Shown here: positions 36,401-49,262 of the stretch, in pieces | Layout: every line of letters starts with the position of its first letter | Numbering within the stretch: the first letter of the stretch is position 1 | Assembly: GCA_014925825.1 (NCBI GenBank) | Contig: JACGCK010000022.1 | Span: 186,001-250,000, forward strand | Length of the DNA: 64,000 nt | Reading direction: 5' to 3' | DNA from: Pholiota molesta | Lineage: Eukaryota > Basidiomycota > Agaricomycetes > Agaricales > Strophariaceae | Made by a program: the position numbers and the translations under genes | Notes under the pieces: model-generated | Databases searched by the model: none | What the model was told of the DNA's origin: nothing | What the model saw: only the letters and a program-made list of their open reading frames with translations

Positions 36401-37453
36401 TAATGCATGGAGACTAGATTTCAACCTGTCCCTCTCGACATTTGAACCTAACATCCAAGGAACGCGTAACCTCATCGATCTTGGTCGTGCAAGTGTTCAT
36501 TCGTCTTCTCTGAAGTTCTTGTTTACGTCTTCAGTCTCATCTGCATTCTCTTGGGATAAATCAGGAGGCCCGTATCCTGAAGAAATTCTCAAGGACCCCA
36601 AGTTTGCAGTGGGCAATGGATATGGCGAAAGCAAATACGTTTCTGAAAGGGTAGATACTTTTGTCGTGACTGGAATGTTTTGAATCTGACGATTATTTTT
36701 CTTTTTCAGATCTTGGAATTGAGCGGCTTACAGGCGACTTCGTTTAGGATTGGTCAGATTTCTGGAGGATTTTCCAACGGCGCTTGGGCTACATCGGATT
36801 GGGTACCTATCTTGGTCAAGTCGGCCATTAACATGAATGCCCTCCCGACCGCCACTGGAGTGGGTAGCGATGAATTGTATCTGTTCGAACATTCGCTGAT
36901 AGCCTATTATTTATCAATCTAGGTTGTTTCGTGGTTGCCTATGGATTCAGTTTCGCAAACAATTCTTGACGTTGCATGGTCGTCCGAGTTCGCACCAGCG
37001 CTCAATGTTGTTCATCCCCGGCCTGTATCCTGGAATTCAATTCTCTCAACCGTCAACGACGCGCTCGTACAGGAAGGCGTCATATCGTCCGCTCTTCCAC
37101 TGGTTGATTTCCGAACCTGGGTTTCGCAATTGGAAGTGCACGCAAACGACTCATCGCCGGAAACTATAAGCAACATCGTCAGTGTTCTACATCTTATTCC
37201 CTGCAAACGAGTTGTGCTGATGATGGTACCAATACAGCCTGCGGTCAAGCTTCTTGACTTTTTCCGCTTTACTTCCGAGGTGGATGTCTCGATCACCCAA
37301 GGAGCCAAAGTTGCAGGCGAACTTGGTGGCCTGGCTACATTTTCAACAGACAAAGTCCAAGCAATCAGTCAAACTATGAGGTCTTTATCTGAGGTTGGGC
37401 GTGCGGATCCTCAGAGGTGGGTGAAGTATTGGAAAGGGGTTGGCTTTATTTAG
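33443..37453 (+). CDS. NRPS-like A-T-R carboxylate reductase (adenylation, thiolation, reductase)
   Basis: The enzyme activates a carboxylic acid as its adenylate, loads it on a phosphopantetheine arm, and releases it reductively as an aldehyde or alcohol with NAD(P)H. The adenylation domain shows LHSSGSTGLPK (A3, about 34080), PVYGATEFG (A5, about 34655), GRRDDVIIHTSGEKTVPGPM (A8, about 35030) and KGTVMRKAAL with the catalytic Lys (A10, about 35450). The thiolation domain has GMDSLSATILRRR, with its Ser codon formed across an intron (35728-35783). The reductase domain begins VVLITGSTGNLGSQI (nucleotide site, about 36057) and has the YGESK Tyr/Lys pair (about 36622). Around twelve short introns leave about 1,100 residues, normal for a single-module A-T-R enzyme and smaller than Lys2-type reductases. 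Substrate unknown. No other biosynthetic genes adjoin it. Confidence 0.9.
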
Positions 37454-38185
37454 ATGAGCCATGTCGAATGAACTTTCCTGATATCAGCCTGTCATCCTCG
37501 TGAAATGTAATACTAATAGGAATTGCTGTACACTTAGCACAGATTTTGCTCCCATTCATCATATCTTATCCGGCTGGTTTCGAACTCTATCGCGTATCTC
37601 TATTTCTGTTCGCCTTCTCTCCCTCTGAGCGCTCAGGATCTTGCTTGAACGATACCTGCATATGGCACTCATCAGTACCTGATAACCAGCCGATCGAGCC
37701 CCGATACAAAGTTGGAGGAATACACATATACAATTATAACGTTACGATGAGCTGCACTCTCCTCTTCGACGATTTGAATTGAAGGCGCCCATGACGGTTG
37801 CCGTCAGAACTCCACTGATAATGACTTCTAATTTTGTCGGTTTTGGACTCTCTAGGAAATTTAACAGGTCTGGAATTTTCTGCGATGATTTCGTTGGAGC
37901 ATGAAAACCTTTCTAGGATACTGTTTCAGAATATGTAAGTGTTGGACCAGTTTTTGGATCCAGAAAATATACATGTAGGAACTGAGAGATTTATAGTGGC
38001 ACCGAGGATGGGCGCTTATATTTAAATTTGACATTGATGATCAATAATTACAGATGCGACCTATATAAAATCAAGTATCATTTGCATAGTAAACATCTGA
38101 TATGGGGGGAGAGCGGCAAAGCAGAACAACATTATTCACAGCAAATAATTTAAAGATATGGGTATCAAACTACATACTACTTATA
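37454..38185. other. intergenic, convergent 3' ends
   Basis: This lies between the convergent reductase and POL2 genes. It is AT-rich with one short motif-free frame (37546-37782). It should contain both polyadenylation regions; no specific signal is claimed. Confidence 0.4.
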
Positions 38186-41100
38186 TCACCAATTCGACAG
38201 CAATGTTTGCGCACACTCCTAAAACATGATTTAGATTTATTTCGTTTCGCCGACAAGCGAGAAAGTAACACACCTTTAGTCGTGGAAGGTTATACTCCCT
38301 TGCCACATTTACAATTGTCCTCAGCTTCCGCCTCGTATCGGCCTTATTCATCGTGAACTGATACGAACCCGAGCATGAACACCAGCGCGAAACATTGTCC
38401 GACTGTATTTGCTGACATTTGGAGCACCTCAAATCCTGCTGCGCAAACGCCCTCTCTAACGAGCGCGTCATGTCGATCAGCATGAATTCAATGGCCACCC
38501 GATCATACTCTGCTCCGCACTGAGTGCAGAGCCATTTGGGGTTGATGTCTACATTGTTGGGGAGCAGCTCTGGGTCACGGCAGAAATCAAAGTCGCGCAA
38601 GACATCGCAGGCTTTACAGGGAACATTGGACAGCCTCAATGGCTCACAGGGATTTCGGAACGTCGCCTCCGCCGCGAACTCGCGCACGCCAGTAAGCTCA
38701 AGCAGATTGCGCTTCAACACCCCGATCTCCACCTGGTATTCCTTTGCTAGTGCGAAAATCGCACATGCGGACTTGGTGAACTCGAGAGGGGGGTTGTTGA
38801 GATGAAGATACGATCCAGGAAGTGTTGGAAATGTAAAGTTCTCCGGGTCCCTCTCGTCCATTTGACTTCTTTCGTATCTCTCGATTATGCTTTCTACCGC
38901 CTTCAACATCTTCCTAGTCAGCCGTCTTGAAATAAACTCCAAGGTAGCTTCGGATTCCTTCGCTTTAGCAGTATCTCGCTGTGTGCTATCGAGGTCCCCA
39001 TTTTCCAAATGCCTCAAGGGGACCCTCGCCACCAGATTGAGCTTCTGTCTGATCCTATACAGCTCCACGATGAAATACTGCACCACCCCCGCAAAGTCGT
39101 CCTGGATTGCCGGTGGAAGGAACTGCTGAATATTCCAGCGCATCTCTATGCATAGTTCTTCAGGGGGCTCGAGGGCCAGGGGGTCCTCGCAGACGATGCC
39201 GCCCATATTAGCGGGGTCCATGAACACCAAAAAGTCATAAAAGCGCTCAGTATGCAAATACACGTGTTGGAACAGCTCATGGCCCGTCACAGCTGTCGTG
39301 ATATAGGTCGCGTACGCGTGCGCTGTGCCTGGAGGTTTCGAGGTTGCAAGGAGAATTGAGCCGAAGTCCGCATGCACGACGTGGGCGCCCAGTCGCTTGA
39401 ACTCGGCGAGAAGCTGCACAAAGGTCTTGCGCATAAGGCCATGCACAAACCGGTGCAGACTGGGATCGTACATCTGCGATGCTGAGGAGCTAATCCAGCG
39501 CCAAAAGTGGTCGATGACCGTAGTCGCAGGGCTGCTTCCGCCGTCTTGTATCTTGTCCAACAGCCAGGTCTTCACAAGCCCTCTCAGGATCCCGAATGTC
39601 TGGGCAGATGTCTGCGACTCGCCAAGCGTCAGATCCCGTGCTGTCTCGCCATTCGCGGAGTATTCGTTGATTTGATGCGATACCGAGTCGAAGGCCGTTG
39701 CGCCGCCGCTCCCCTCGAGCTCGTTCACCAGCACCGACTGCAGCACTGAATTCACTGCCAGATTGCGCACTGTAACCTCTAAGCACACATTCGCGAATAC
39801 TCCAGATGTCTGGAAGTCCGTCCTCGGTAGCGGTTCTGTTTGTCTTCGATCATTTTCTATACCTCCCAGGTCAGGCCAGTCGCCTGCCGACCACCACAAT
39901 ACCATATCCTGCTGCACAAGGCGTCGGGCAAAGTTAATGTCCGCGAGACATAAAGGCTGGTCGCCCTCGATATGCCCAATAGGTACGTCGAAGTAATCTG
40001 CAGTGGTTACCATGCGGTCGATCCAGGTGCCCATGACGAGGTAGCGACTAAGCATCTTCTGTCCGACATGGTTCTGCCAAGGGAAGACATCGAGATTGTG
40101 GGGACCCTTGACAGGAGTCATCGCAAGAACAGGGAATTTGGCGAGCTTGGGGATTGTGCGTTCATAGTATGACAGCTCCTTGCTTGATGAGACGACAAGC
40201 ATATGTGATTTATCCTCGAGCAGGCCCAGCTCACGCGAGACGGCCTTCATCGCTGTAATATCACTCGAGTGGTATGTATGGACAAATTGCAAGGACGTTG
40301 GGTAAACGATAGACGTGCTTGGGCCATGTCGACTGTGCATCTTCTGGAGGAGTGTAGTATACGTTTCGGGCAGGCGAGGAATGCCTTGTCGGCGGCTTGC
40401 AGGATCAACGAGGAAGACTTTGACGTGGCCATTGGCAAGGAATAGGGCGAAGACATGGAGGGAACCGTTGGCTGCTAAGGCGTGGTATAGCATAATATAT
40501 TTGGCGGCTTTGCCGCCAGAGAGATATCGGTCGCGTGAGGAAGAAGTTGTGCATCGGTCTAGCTGGTGAAGGTCAAATCCAATTTGTTGGGCCCTATTCA
40601 GGGTTATTGTCGGGTCTTCGAGACCGCAAGCTTTTCCAAGGCGGATCAGACTCCGGAGAACAAGAGGAACCTGATAGTGCGTTAGTGCAAGTGTTTGGAC
40701 GTTACATGAAGCAAATTCACCTGGAGCTCGTACACACCGTCAACATTAGGATCATTGGTGATGTCAATGAAGTGTTCTTGGTACTCCTGATACACGTCCT
40801 CTCTCACAACGATCTTATAGAGATTGTTGCAAGGGCTATCCCTTGGCAAATTTCGCGTTACCTTCGTACACGAGTAATGCTCTGGGCGGAACAGACTTTC
40901 ATTTGGCTTCTTCAGGTGAATGTAGAATTCACGTGATACCCTCAACGGCACAGATACCAACTCCGTGTCAATCGAAAGCCAGAGGATGAATCGTCCGGGA
41001 ATCCTGCTCGGTCGGATCTGTACGATGTCCCAGCGATGGCTCGCTTTCGGACGTGCGGCCTTGAACATCGTCGGTACAATAGCTGAACCACGACCCCAAC

Positions 41101-44100
41101 GTGCCTCGCCTCTCTTCTTCCAACGCGGACGCATCGCGCGAATCCACGCAGAGTAGTGGGTCGATGGATCTGGTAGTGGTTCGTCATCATCTGTTGGCTC
41201 GGGCGTTGGCTCTCGAACAATCGTGTGGGTCGTGGGCACAAGGCGTTTGCGATTTGGCTGTTTGCCCGTATCTTCAATATCCATTAGTTGTGTCTCTTCC
41301 TCTACGCCTTCGCCTCTGGCCTTGAAGAAGTCGGTGACCTTGTTCTGCTTGAACTTGTCCACAGCACCTGCTACGCGACGATGCAGCCAGTCGGGGTGGC
41401 GGATACGTGGGACAGGATTCGATACTTTCTGCATCGCTGCTGGGATGGTAATCAATTTCTGAATGACAGAGCCCAGACGCTCAATGTAATAGTTCCAGTC
41501 CAATATCGAACGAAGCTGGAAGTCAACAAGAGCACTATCCTTGAGCCAACGTCGGAGGTATGTTCGTTTTACGCTCTCCTCAGCTGAGAAGATGGCAACT
41601 GGTACTGCGCGCTCAGTGACAGGCGCACCCATTGGCTTCGCAGAGATAATGAATTTGCAAGCCAGACCTTTGTCCTTCACCATCTGGTCGCCGAGGAACT
41701 CGGCCAGGCGCTTTGCGGTGCTGATAGAAGTTGACTTCTGACCACCGTATTCTGCGAGAGTCTTAGACATGCTCCGATTTTCGGCGATGAGCTCGACTAA
41801 TTCATCGTCTGTTAGATTCTCGGCTTTGCTGAAGAGGATGTCCAGCCATTGATCAGCTACTTGAGCCACAGCAGCGTAACACTCCTGTGTCGTTGTACCT
41901 AGGAGGAATTTCTCGAAGATTTGTGATTGGAAGATCTTGATGAGTTGCAACTCGCCTCGACGTTTCACCTCGAACCCTTTGAGTTCGGCGAGCGAGCCGT
42001 CGTCATTGAACACTGCATAACGTTTTTTGAGCAGTTTGTCTTCCTCCTTTGACGAGGGTAAGATCATCGCCCTGTATGGACCGTCGAGTTCGAAGAAGAT
42101 TGAGTTTTCGCTGTGGACCTTATATTCCCCGGATTCCGCGTCGAGATCATGATATTGATGGTTGGTGAATTTATCGTATACGAGGTGGTTCAACATCGTA
42201 CAAGGGTAGGAAAAGCCGATTGATTTGCCGTTCGCCAACTTGAACTTGAAGTTCTCGGGAAAGACGCCAGGAAGCATGCACCAAATACCATCGGTATCCA
42301 ATTCCAGCGGTCGTCCGACCTGTTCAACCAAAGCACGCGCCATCTGGATGATAGTTGCGCCAGTCAAGCAAGTAATGCCGGCCATCTCCATCGAGTGCCA
42401 TCGTGCGCCCTTTCGCATGACATATCCGTAGAAGGAGTTGAGGATGCACTTGTGAGCTAATTGAAGCGAGTCATAGAGCACGATCATTTTCTTCGCTTCG
42501 TCGACCTCCGCAATTGACCGCCCCTCGCTCGTCACGGTGTCCAGAGTCTTCTTCCAGGTCTTGTGCAGGCCTTTATATTCGTATCGACGATCTCTGAAAC
42601 GGCGCACAGTATCCACGTAGAATGGATTTTCCCTCTGGCAGACGATCGACTCCCTCGTCTCGACTTTGGTGTCCTTTGTCTTCTTATAGACCTTCCGTGA
42701 ATAGTCGCCCAGACGTTTATGCAACAGGGCCGTTTGCTCAGCTGCCGCGAGATCTGCGAATCGCCTTTGGGGACCGCCCGGACGCCTGGGAGGGAAAGTT
42801 TCTTGGTTCAAAGCATGCTTGATCATGTTGAATTCGTCTCGGTGGGCCGGGAAGAATTCACCTCTCCACGCCCATTCCAATCGTCGATCACAGGTTTTTC
42901 CCGGTCGATTGTAGTCGCAGACGGCGCATACAGCTTCATCGACCATGGAATCTGGTTGGAGGCGGTTGGACAACATTATGTTCGGGTACATGGCGGCGAC
43001 ATCGAGATGGTAAATCAAGGGTTTGTCGGTGCGTTTGGGGTTATCTCGCATCAGCTCGAGGGCCGCAGTGATTTCGGCTTTCACTTCTTCGTAATTGGTG
43101 ACTTGATCCAGAGAGCATTTGGATTCCTCTGTGATGCAAAATTTGAGAGCGGAATCGAGATCATCGATGAGCTGAGCGGATGAGCATCGAGAAAGAACAG
43201 AGCATGTAATAGTTCTTACCTGTTGACAAGCAGAAGGGACGATTTTGAAGTCTGTTGCAATGTCACTTCTGAAAACGCCAGCTTCTAAGGCTTCTACATG
43301 TCCGCCGACATATGTTTCCGAGGCGAGCAAGTGTCCGTCGTACATGTTTCCGTGAGCTTCTTCATGCCTATTAGGCATAATAATATGGCCTCGGTAGGCT
43401 TCGACCTAGAGCATTCTGGAATGAAGTCAAGAGTTGAGATATCGGGCGAAGACATACCATGAGAAGGGTTTCACATAGGGTCCCACTTCCTTTCCTCAAT
43501 ACCTCATCTGGATTCAGAGGAATGATGTTGCACAGCGAGAAGATAAATGGATGCACATATTTCATGTACAAATAATAGGTGGCCACCGCATCGGAAACGG
43601 AGTATTGCGCAAGGATTTGCGGAAATTCCATGGCATATCTACGCAGACTGTCAGTAAGGTTTTTGGTATTCCGGATGAAAGGTGTGCATACGGAGTCATC
43701 AGCTCTGGATCGAGCTCAATGGGGTTGTATCCAAGCTTTGCTGTTGTCACTGCCTTCAAGCCTTGACTGCCTTGCGGTAGGTATGAATCGCGCTTTACCC
43801 AGCGGAAGCAGTCCATATGGACACATGTCCTGCTCTTGTATTCATCTTCGGCATCCTTCGCGAAGCCCGTTTCGAGGAACATGTCGATTCCGTTGGCTTG
43901 CGAGCGGGCATCCAGAAAGGGGAAATCGAAGAAGTCACCGTTGAAAGTCGCCATAACAGTCGGCTTCACGTCTTGGATATGAGAAAAGAAGCGTTTGATA
44001 GTTCCAGCCTGTCCCAGCTTTAATGAAAAGGACCCAAAGCAGATAGACATTGAAGCTTACCTCGTCTGGTTCATTGAAGATAATGAAAGGGCCTTCGTAT

Positions 44101-45308
44101 CCATCCTTGGGAGTATATTCGAAATCTTCAATGTCTTCACCAACAATCTCTCGATTCGTGATTAAATATCCTTGACCATCCACCATATAAGAAATCATCA
44201 TAACTTGATCGATAGCTTGGTCGGGAAATTTCAGAGGGGCTTTAGTTGTTTCGATATCGTATGCCATCACCACCGGGTCTGCACGTTTAACACGCTCCGG
44301 AATTAGGCTGAAAGATGGGCGGCCTTCAGTGAAGGTGACCGCATACCAGAGTCCCACTCGAATCTCGTTGTCGATAGCCACTCGCAAGTAGTAAGGCACG
44401 TCGTATTCGCGGATATCAATGATACATTCACGAGGGTCCTGGTCCTTAGCTGTTGTGCCTTTTCCTGAGCGCCCGCCTACTCCCATCTCGCCTTCTTCGT
44501 CTTCGAATTGGATGTCCATGCTTGCATCAGTCGTAGCGCGAATAACTTCTGCGTATGCATCCACGGCGTCTCGTTTGGCGCTGTTAGCGAGAGCCAGAGG
44601 CATGATTTCGCGTCGTATAGACAAGAGATCGGAAACATTTCGAAAGCAGAGTTGCAGATATAATCGGCGATGGCCCATAAGGTGGTTCGGTAGTTTGAGA
44701 TCCTCCTTCTTGGTTCGAACGATCCGACAAATAAGTCCTTCGTATTTCTTGTTCAGCCATTCTTCAATCATTGTTTCTGTCCCGGTCTAATATGTATGAG
44801 TTTTTGTGATAGATGCGTAGAGGACATCATGAACGTACTTTGCAAGCGATATAGAAATAAGGCTCATACTGAAAGGTGCATTTGAACATGCCTCCATCAT
44901 CTTGGATGAAGTAGAAGTCAACAGCCGCCTTCCCAGATGGCCAATCCGGGTCTTTAACGAGGGTCTATGCGCGTAGTCATTTAGCGCAGAAAACAATCAA
45001 GAGCTCGACGAACTCACGGGATGCATGTTAATCAACCAGCCTTCCTTTCGAGGCCCTTGGTCTGCCTTGGCAAATCCAAGCTTCTCGTCCACCTCATCTG
45101 CTTGTTGAACCTTCTCGAATCTCTCCGCAAGCTGCGTCCCATCGTCTTCGCGTACAGGCGCTGCGTCACCTGGCTTTGTACCGCCGCCTCGTCCTCTGCC
45201 TCGTCCACCGCGCCAGGAGCTGCCGCCACGGTATGCTGCTCGAAAGTTGCCTCGTCCACCTCGTCCACGTGTCGAGGTCAAACCGAATGTAGATTGGCCT
45301 CTCGCCAT
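38186..45308 (-). CDS. POL2: DNA polymerase epsilon catalytic subunit
   Basis: This is the leading-strand replicative polymerase with 3'-5' proofreading. The N-terminus is RGG-rich and disordered ([10 protein letters not shown], then repeated RGG). Exonuclease motifs are MAYDIETTK (about 44260), [12 protein letters not shown] (about 43930) and [14 protein letters not shown] (about 43575). Polymerase motifs are [12 protein letters not shown] (motif A, about 42970), [11 protein letters not shown] (motif B, about 42440) and [10 protein letters not shown] (motif C, about 42290). The inactive second polymerase-like half follows. The C-terminal zinc modules show [24 protein letters not shown] and [10 protein letters not shown]...WCSC (about 38370-38620). 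The last exon ends [10 protein letters not shown] with stop at 38186-38188. About 2,200 residues, full length, with few introns and no frameshift over 7 kb, which is useful as an internal control on sequence quality. Confidence 0.97.
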
Positions 45309-45729
45309 GGTGAGGCCGTTTCGTGGAGGAAGGTGAATGTGGAAAGCGTAATTTTGATTTCCAATTCGTCACAGAACGCGTACCGTCACAATGTCATGAG
45401 AAATAGTCACGCGTCGCAGACTTGCGAGCAATCAACTAAGCAATACTTACATACTGGTGCTCCAGCAACATTCGCTGTACATGATAGTTCTAATCTAGAA
45501 GTGTGGTTATAAATAATAGTTTAACCTTTCATACATACAACTACATAAAAGACATCGTATTCATAGCCATTGCATTGGGACTACAATGTGGGAGCATGAC
45601 AAGAGAAGGAAAGGGAGACAAAATGGGATGTAAAAAGATATGTCATCAAATACAAAGCTAATATTAGTCGAGAGATGAACAGAGAGAGGAAAGGAGGTGA
45701 AGAAACAAAATAGAAGAAAACCTGAGGCA
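45309..45729. other. intergenic, POL2 promoter / ASE1 3' region
   Basis: POL2 and ASE1 both read leftward. This 0.4-kb gap holds the POL2 promoter and the ASE1 3' end. An AT-rich stretch lies at about 45500-45660. No distinct motif is claimed. Confidence 0.4.
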
Positions 45730-48278
45730 TCAACACTCGTCCTCTTCCTTAACCGTAAACCCACCTCCCCAGCGTCCAGCACCGGACCCGTGCCATGCCC
45801 CGCATGGTCCACTGCATCTATACTCGGGCGAGGCTTAAAGCTCTCCCGACGCGCCCTGGTGGCTTTAACCACCGCAGCCGCCTTCTGCGTCCCATAAGTC
45901 GCGCCTGCGCTCGGCGCCCGATATCCCGCCGACGCGGCGCGCCCATATGCACTAGGTACAGTACCCACACCCGCACGTAGATTACGCTACTTGGCATGCG
46001 CCCGTGGCCCAATGCATGGTGTGCGTGCCGGGTTTAGGAAGGACCATCGCCAATGCAGCGGGGCGCGGGAGCGAAGAGCCCCCGCTCGTCGGCATCTTGC
46101 TGGGTATCTTGGTCGGCGATGCGGAACGTGGGATACCCCCGCTACCAGAGTTCAGCCCACGGTGTGCTCCCAGAGGCGCCCTTGCGCCTCCGCTGCTCAC
46201 TGCCGCTCCGTTCTCGCCAATGCGCTGACGCTTGTTGGGTACACTGTTACTACCCGCCCGAGTGAAGCGCTCGAGCGTACGGCAGGGGTAACGACACCCG
46301 TTCGTACGCCAGGCATATATCCAGCATGGCCTGTCGGCGTAGTAGCACGAGCTGGGACAGAGCCTGCCCTGCCAGCTGGGCGGCGCTTATTCTCCTTCTC
46401 CTGATCTGCGGCATCGAGGGCCTCATTGAGAATGTCCATGAACCGTGCACCGTGCACGAGGAATGGACGGCCGGCGTCTTCTTCCCATGCCGGAATGGAA
46501 ATTGATAAATCTTGCTCAAGCTATATTATGAGGATCATTGAATCGGCAACTGAATGCATTGGAAAGGAATGTAGGCTACATACCCGAGGTTTTTCCTTTG
46601 AGACCCTCTTGCGCATCTTCTCTTCGCGCAAGAGACGCCCAGGATCGCGTGATCCACGACCAGTGAGTCGCGATTGATCTGCTGCTGATGCCGCAAGCTC
46701 CTTCTCCTCCCCACAGATGTCAAAGTATTTCTTGATTGATGCGAGCAAGGGCGCTTGACTCTCCTTTCGTCTTTCAGGCGCTTGACTTCATCCTCGTGGA
46801 TAGTCAAAGCTCTTCAGTAAATTCGTCTAATCGCAATAAAGCTATCAGTTAAAGAAATAAACATAAATCGCCCAACATACCGTCCGCAAATGGCGCAAAT
46901 CTGCGCGTTCATCTTCGCCCACCATCAAATCGTCCCAAAGTTTGACAATCTCCTCCCGCGCACTCTCCACAAATGTGCCCATCCTCTCCCTTTTCAGCTC
47001 GAGCATCCTCTCCAATTCCTCCTCATACTCCTGTACAGCTTCTTGGGTGCTTCCTCTGTGGGCTTCAACAAACATATCCATTTCGGCATCTGCAACACCG
47101 AGCCGTCGCCATAGCCCTCCAATTGGTCATACATCGCTTGAATATGGGCCTCGCGTCGACGTTTCGTCTCTTCCAGAGATGCTTGCAGATTCGCCGCCCA
47201 TGTGAGCAATGAATTTGTGGGCTCGACGTTATCGAGGCCACAGGAACATTCTGAGATGCAGGTTGTGTCGAGCCAGAATCTACTTCCTCAACTCGAAGCA
47301 CAAATTTGGCGAATATTTGTTGGTACTCATATTCTGGAGCCATGGATACATCTTCGCGGAAGAGGAGCATGGAAGCACTTGATCGACATGCTGGTGTCGG
47401 CGTTGAGGCAAGGAAAGGGTCGTTGGAAGAAGATGATGCCGTTGATTGGGCAAGGGCAAGAGTACTTGAGGCGCCAAATACAGGAGATGGGGGAGATTCG
47501 TCATGAGCGGGGGGCGAAATGCCTAACTCGGTGTAGAGCCAGTCGATTTGGACGAATATACCCGAAAGTTGGTTAAGTCGTTTGTGCTGCGTACAGAATT
47601 TATTCAGCATTGCTCAAACAAACACGGTCTCACTCACCACTTCGGCTTTACCTCGCACTAGTTCCTTCTCCAGCTTCATAAACCGCTCTGGAGTCACATC
47701 CCGGTTTGCTCCTGGGCTCGCGTGTCCAGGAGCTGGCACAGGATCGATAACGTCCTGCGAAAGTAATCCGATCCAAGTGTGCGAGCAAGTACTTGTATGC
47801 GATTTGATAGCGTATGCAGCTGCTCGAGCTTAGTGTGATATAACTAACACCTGATCGTCAGCGCAGATATCGTCGTCAATGCGAGTGGCACATACCTGTC
47901 GTAGTTTCTCCTGGTACTCGGAGATCATTTCATATCGTCTCGGAAGGGCATTTTCCTTCCTCAACTCAGCCAAGCTGCTCCCAGTTGCCTTCACATTTCC
48001 GCCCAGTGCCTTGTATATCGTACACATCCGTTCTCCACATCCTCACACTTGTTCGCCCATTCTTCTACTTCTTGGCGTCTCTTGTTTACTTGCGACTCAA
48101 CACCTTCGACCAGCTGCTGTTGCAAGTCCCTCAACTCATCCTCCAGAGCCGATGGTGGGAGTCCCAGCTGGGCGTGAAGAGTGGGCAGAAATTGTGTTTG
48201 AGACTGCAGATGGGAGTGCAGCGAATTGAGCAAAGTCGTTAGCATCGTCGTCGCCGACGTCGGCAGGCTCATCTTCAA
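45730..48278 (-). CDS. ASE1: microtubule-bundling spindle midzone protein, MAP65/PRC1/Ase1 family
   Basis: This protein cross-links antiparallel microtubules at the anaphase midzone. Blocks in order are LPPSALEDELRDLQQQLVEG, GNVKATGSSLAELRKEN, KRLNQLSGIFVQIDWLYTEL, and TKRRREAHIQAMYDQLEG followed by LWRRLGVADAEMDMFVEAHR. Then come EYEEELERMLELKRERMGTF, EEIVKLWDDLM, TIHEDEVKRLKDERRVK, and RLTGRGSRDPGRLLREEK, the conserved microtubule-binding core. A basic, Ser/Pro-rich tail follows. Two frame breaks are visible. Near 48030-48040 the frame of CEDVE does not join that of CTIYKALGGN. Near 47116 DQLEG and LWRRLGV are one base out of frame beside a G run. Both look like missing bases in the assembly; an additional break near 47240 is possible. 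The end is uncertain: TGA at 45730-45732 gives the acidic tail FTVKEEDEC, while another frame runs on. Confidence 0.88.
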
Positions 48279-48766
48279 CAGTATTTAAAGTGATATCAAA
48301 CACGCAGGAGAGGAGCGAGGTGAGGAGGAGAAGAAAAGGGAAATATCCGCTTTCGTCAATTTCTGTTCAACTTTCCCGTCGCGAGGATCAACAGCACACG
48401 TGATCGCGAATGAGAGTCATCACATGATAGAGTACCTATGCCGGCCCGGATATCCGTCCAACTGAACCTCCGTTTTTGACCTTGGTGCTAACGCCCACCA
48501 CGGAAATTCAGCAAACCAGGGCAAGGATACCGCAGTCTCCTCTAAGTATGTTCCTACTGGACGCAGTAGGCCCATACTCAACCGCATGCTATACTGTCAA
48601 TTCATATTGCATAGCGACGAGACATACGAAACGATACCACCACTTGCCTGCTTTCTGTCTATCCTCGATCTCATCCGGGACATCAGCTCCACTTTCCGCT
48701 CGTATATAATGCGAAGTGAATTCCAAATGGCTCAGGGCGTTGAATCCAGACCATTACCATCTCTGT
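48279..48766. other. divergent promoter region, ASE1 / CsbD-like gene
   Basis: About 0.5 kb between divergent starts. It contains the E-box-like CACGTG followed by ATC near 48398. A pair of open frames on the plus strand (48476-48709, 48586-48864) leads into the CsbD-like gene, but I could not splice them convincingly. Confidence 0.35.
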
Positions 48767-49262
48767 ATGAGTTTTCATTCACCGTATCCTCTCCAACAAC
48801 ACGCCGGGAAAGTCGGTTATGGCCCAAATTACAGTGGACCAAAGTACAACGTCGGAGCGGTTAGCTTTTCATTGTCTAATTTACGGAACAACTTCTTATT
48901 CAGTCTTTTTCACAGAGTGTCTTCGACAAGGTAAGAGGTCGTGCGCAAGAGGTGGTTGGTAAAGTCACCCGCAACCCCAAACTTGTCAGTAAAGGCCACG
49001 ACCGACATACTGGAGAGAATAAGAGACGAAAAGCTTGGTAATATATCGTCTTTCCTACTCGTTAGTTTTCATATACCCATTTTCAATGTAGCAGGGTAAA
49101 GATCCGACAATGGATTCGTTTACCATTGCGGGTAACGACACTATAACAACGACTGAAGATCATCCTTCAAGTGAAATTTCGTCACCCGTTGCCGAACTCA
49201 AATCCCAAACACCGAATGTCAGTTCTTTTGGGCAGAGCTCCGAGGAAGCTTCTCCTAAGTAG
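48767..49262 (+). CDS. small CsbD-like (stress-response) protein
   Basis: Three exons give a protein of roughly 125 residues. They are MSFHSPYPLQQHAGKVGYGP (then NYSGPKYNVG), SVFDKVRGRAQEVVGKVTRN (then PKLVSKGHDRHTGENKRR), and KDPTMDSFTIAGNDTITTTE continuing to SEEASPK and TAG at 49260-49262. The middle block has the KxxGxxxExxGKxTxNPxL pattern of CsbD-like domains, which in bacteria belong to general stress proteins; fungal versions are common but functionally undefined. The C-terminal third is Ser/Thr/Glu-rich and disordered. Introns are at about 48859-48914 and 49038-49091. The ATG at 48767 is the first that fits the frame, but an upstream in-frame start near 48716 is possible. It diverges from ASE1. 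Confidence 0.55.

Noticed and set aside
37560..37640. GTTTCGAACTC resembling a tRNA T-arm on the minus strand
   Set aside because: No acceptor, D or anticodon stem can be folded around it.
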